Below, in pieces: positions 6,069 through 6,668 of a stretch of 6,668 nucleotides of DNA. The notes below the pieces were generated by a model that worked only from the letters and a program-made list of their open reading frames with translations, searched no databases and was not told where the DNA came from. How positions within the stretch are numbered: position 1 is the first letter of the stretch; the number at the start of each line of letters is the position of its first letter. Origin of the DNA: SOIA01 sp050116035 (GTDB lineage: Bacteria; Acidobacteriota; Aminicenantia; Aminicenantales; Aminicenantaceae); assembly GCA_050116035.1 (NCBI GenBank), contig JASFPJ010000185.1, positions 1 to 6,668 of the forward strand, written 5' to 3'. The position numbers were made by a program, and so were the translations under genes.

Positions 6069-6618
6069 TGCCAGAATGCGCAACATCTTTCTTGTCAATC
6101 AGCTTGAATAATTTTTTCTCTTCCTGAATACCCTTTAAAATATCTGAAAATAAGGGCTTCATTTCTTTCTTGTTGAAGTCGCAATTTTCGATTTTTAATT
6201 TCTCTGGATCGACACTGCAAGATATCAATTTTATGTCTTTGGCGTATTTCACAGAATGCTTCAATCCGTCGGTTTCGAAATAAGTCACCTGGACGACCAT
6301 TCTCTCTCCATTTTCAATATCATATATCAAAACAACAACGTGTTCTTCGGTGTTCGTCGGGTTTTCATCCAGGTCAAAATGAAATTCTCTCTTGATGAAA
6401 TATTCATTCTTCCTTTTGCCTAACTCTGAGACTTCTTTATAGATGTTTTTCAGGATTCCTTCAGGACTCTTTTCACTTTCGGGTTTTTTAGAAGGATTTT
6501 CAGAAGGACAAAAAAGAGTGTGGGCTTGAAGCAAAGACATGGATATCATCCCTAAAAGGAGGATTCGGGAGATGGTTTTAAGGATGGAGATTTTGCCTGT
6601 TTTCCGATGGACAATCAT
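6022..6618 (-). CDS. Unrecognised secreted protein
   Basis: A 198-residue protein that I do not recognise. Residues 1-32 look like a signal peptide: a basic start (HRKTGK), a hydrophobic core (about 15-30) and LQA at 30-32 before a possible cleavage. The TLFC at 34-37 is not a proper lipobox because Phe precedes the Cys. A lysine- and glutamate-rich stretch follows (38-72), then an alternating beta-like region (75-135, with EHVVVLIYDI and RMVVQVTYFET) that may form a small beta-sheet domain, with Cys134 and Cys146 possibly paired. It is probably periplasmic or exported. The ATG at 6618 is needed for the signal peptide but has no clear ribosome site. The last 47 bases overlap the end of the radical SAM gene. 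That the frame stays open for 198 codons with a coherent signal peptide argues that it is real. Confidence 0.65.
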   Translation of the reverse strand: MIVHRKTGKISILKTISRILLLGMISMSLLQAHTLFCPSENPSKKPESEKSPEGILKNIYKEVSELGKRKNEYFIKREFHFDLDENPTNTEEHVVVLIYDIENGERMVVQVTYFETDGLKHSVKYAKDIKLISCSVDPEKLKIENCDFNKKEMKPLFSDILKGIQEEKKLFKLIDKKDVAHSGIKKEPQISSLSFPMH

Positions 6619-6631
6619 CTTACCAATATAT

Positions 6632-6637
6632 ATTATA
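6632..6637 (-). promoter_or_regulatory. Possible -10 element close to the start of the secreted protein gene
   Basis: A perfect TATAAT on the minus strand lies 13 bases before the ATG at 6618. The bases at the -35 position (AGGTTT at 17-base spacing) do not match. If used, transcription would begin about six bases before the ATG, giving a nearly leaderless mRNA, in line with the missing ribosome site. AT-rich sequence makes a chance match likely. Confidence 0.35.
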
Positions 6638-6668
6638 GCGCAAATAGATACAAAAAACCTATCCTGTT

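Noticed and set aside
5751..6098. Minus-strand open frame of 115 codons
   Set aside because: It is antisense to the radical SAM gene and in a different frame from the secreted protein gene; I see no domain and no sign of a frameshift joining the two.

Overview
This is a bacterial chromosomal window of moderate G+C. It holds seven protein-coding genes: four on the plus strand and three on the minus strand. I see no rRNA or tRNA gene, CRISPR array, insertion sequence or phage gene. The gene families point to an environmental Gram-negative-type lineage, most plausibly a planctomycete/lentisphaera-like (PVC) group or a related candidate phylum. The reasons are a GH123/DUF6067-type glycoside hydrolase, a small membrane protein with the PIGIWCLIVL-KPEVKAAF tail common in those groups, and a short PlsB-like acyltransferase. 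That placement is an inference from family distribution remembered without a search.

Layout. Positions 1-1518 (+) are the 3' part of a large glycoside hydrolase-like protein whose beginning lies outside the window. A 177-base AT-rich gap follows, with a good sigma70-type promoter and an A/T hairpin. Then come a secreted or membrane-anchored lipase-like alpha/beta hydrolase (1696-2475, +) and a PlsB-type glycerolipid acyltransferase (2581-4005, +). These two could share a transcript and a role in lipid turnover. A convergent gap (4006-4103) separates them from a minus-strand pair: a four-helix small membrane protein (5014-4583) followed by a DUF2752 membrane protein (4550-4104). The roughly 300-base divergent region 5015-5315 carries the clearest regulatory signals here. 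On the minus strand there is a near-consensus promoter whose 17-bp spacer begins and ends with the arms of an inverted repeat. On the plus strand there is a second promoter for a radical SAM protein of the SplB family (5316-6068, +). The last gene (6618-6022, -) encodes an unrecognised protein with a probable signal peptide, and its 3' end overlaps the radical SAM gene by 47 bases.

How they work together. The only functional grouping with some support is the lipase/acyltransferase pair. The DUF2752 and small membrane protein pair is probably one transcript of unknown function. The rest look like independent units. I did not find a clearly novel system. The points most worth checking are the promoter with the inverted repeat, the mini-ORFs that overlap the starts of the lipase and acyltransferase genes, and the overlapping convergent gene ends.
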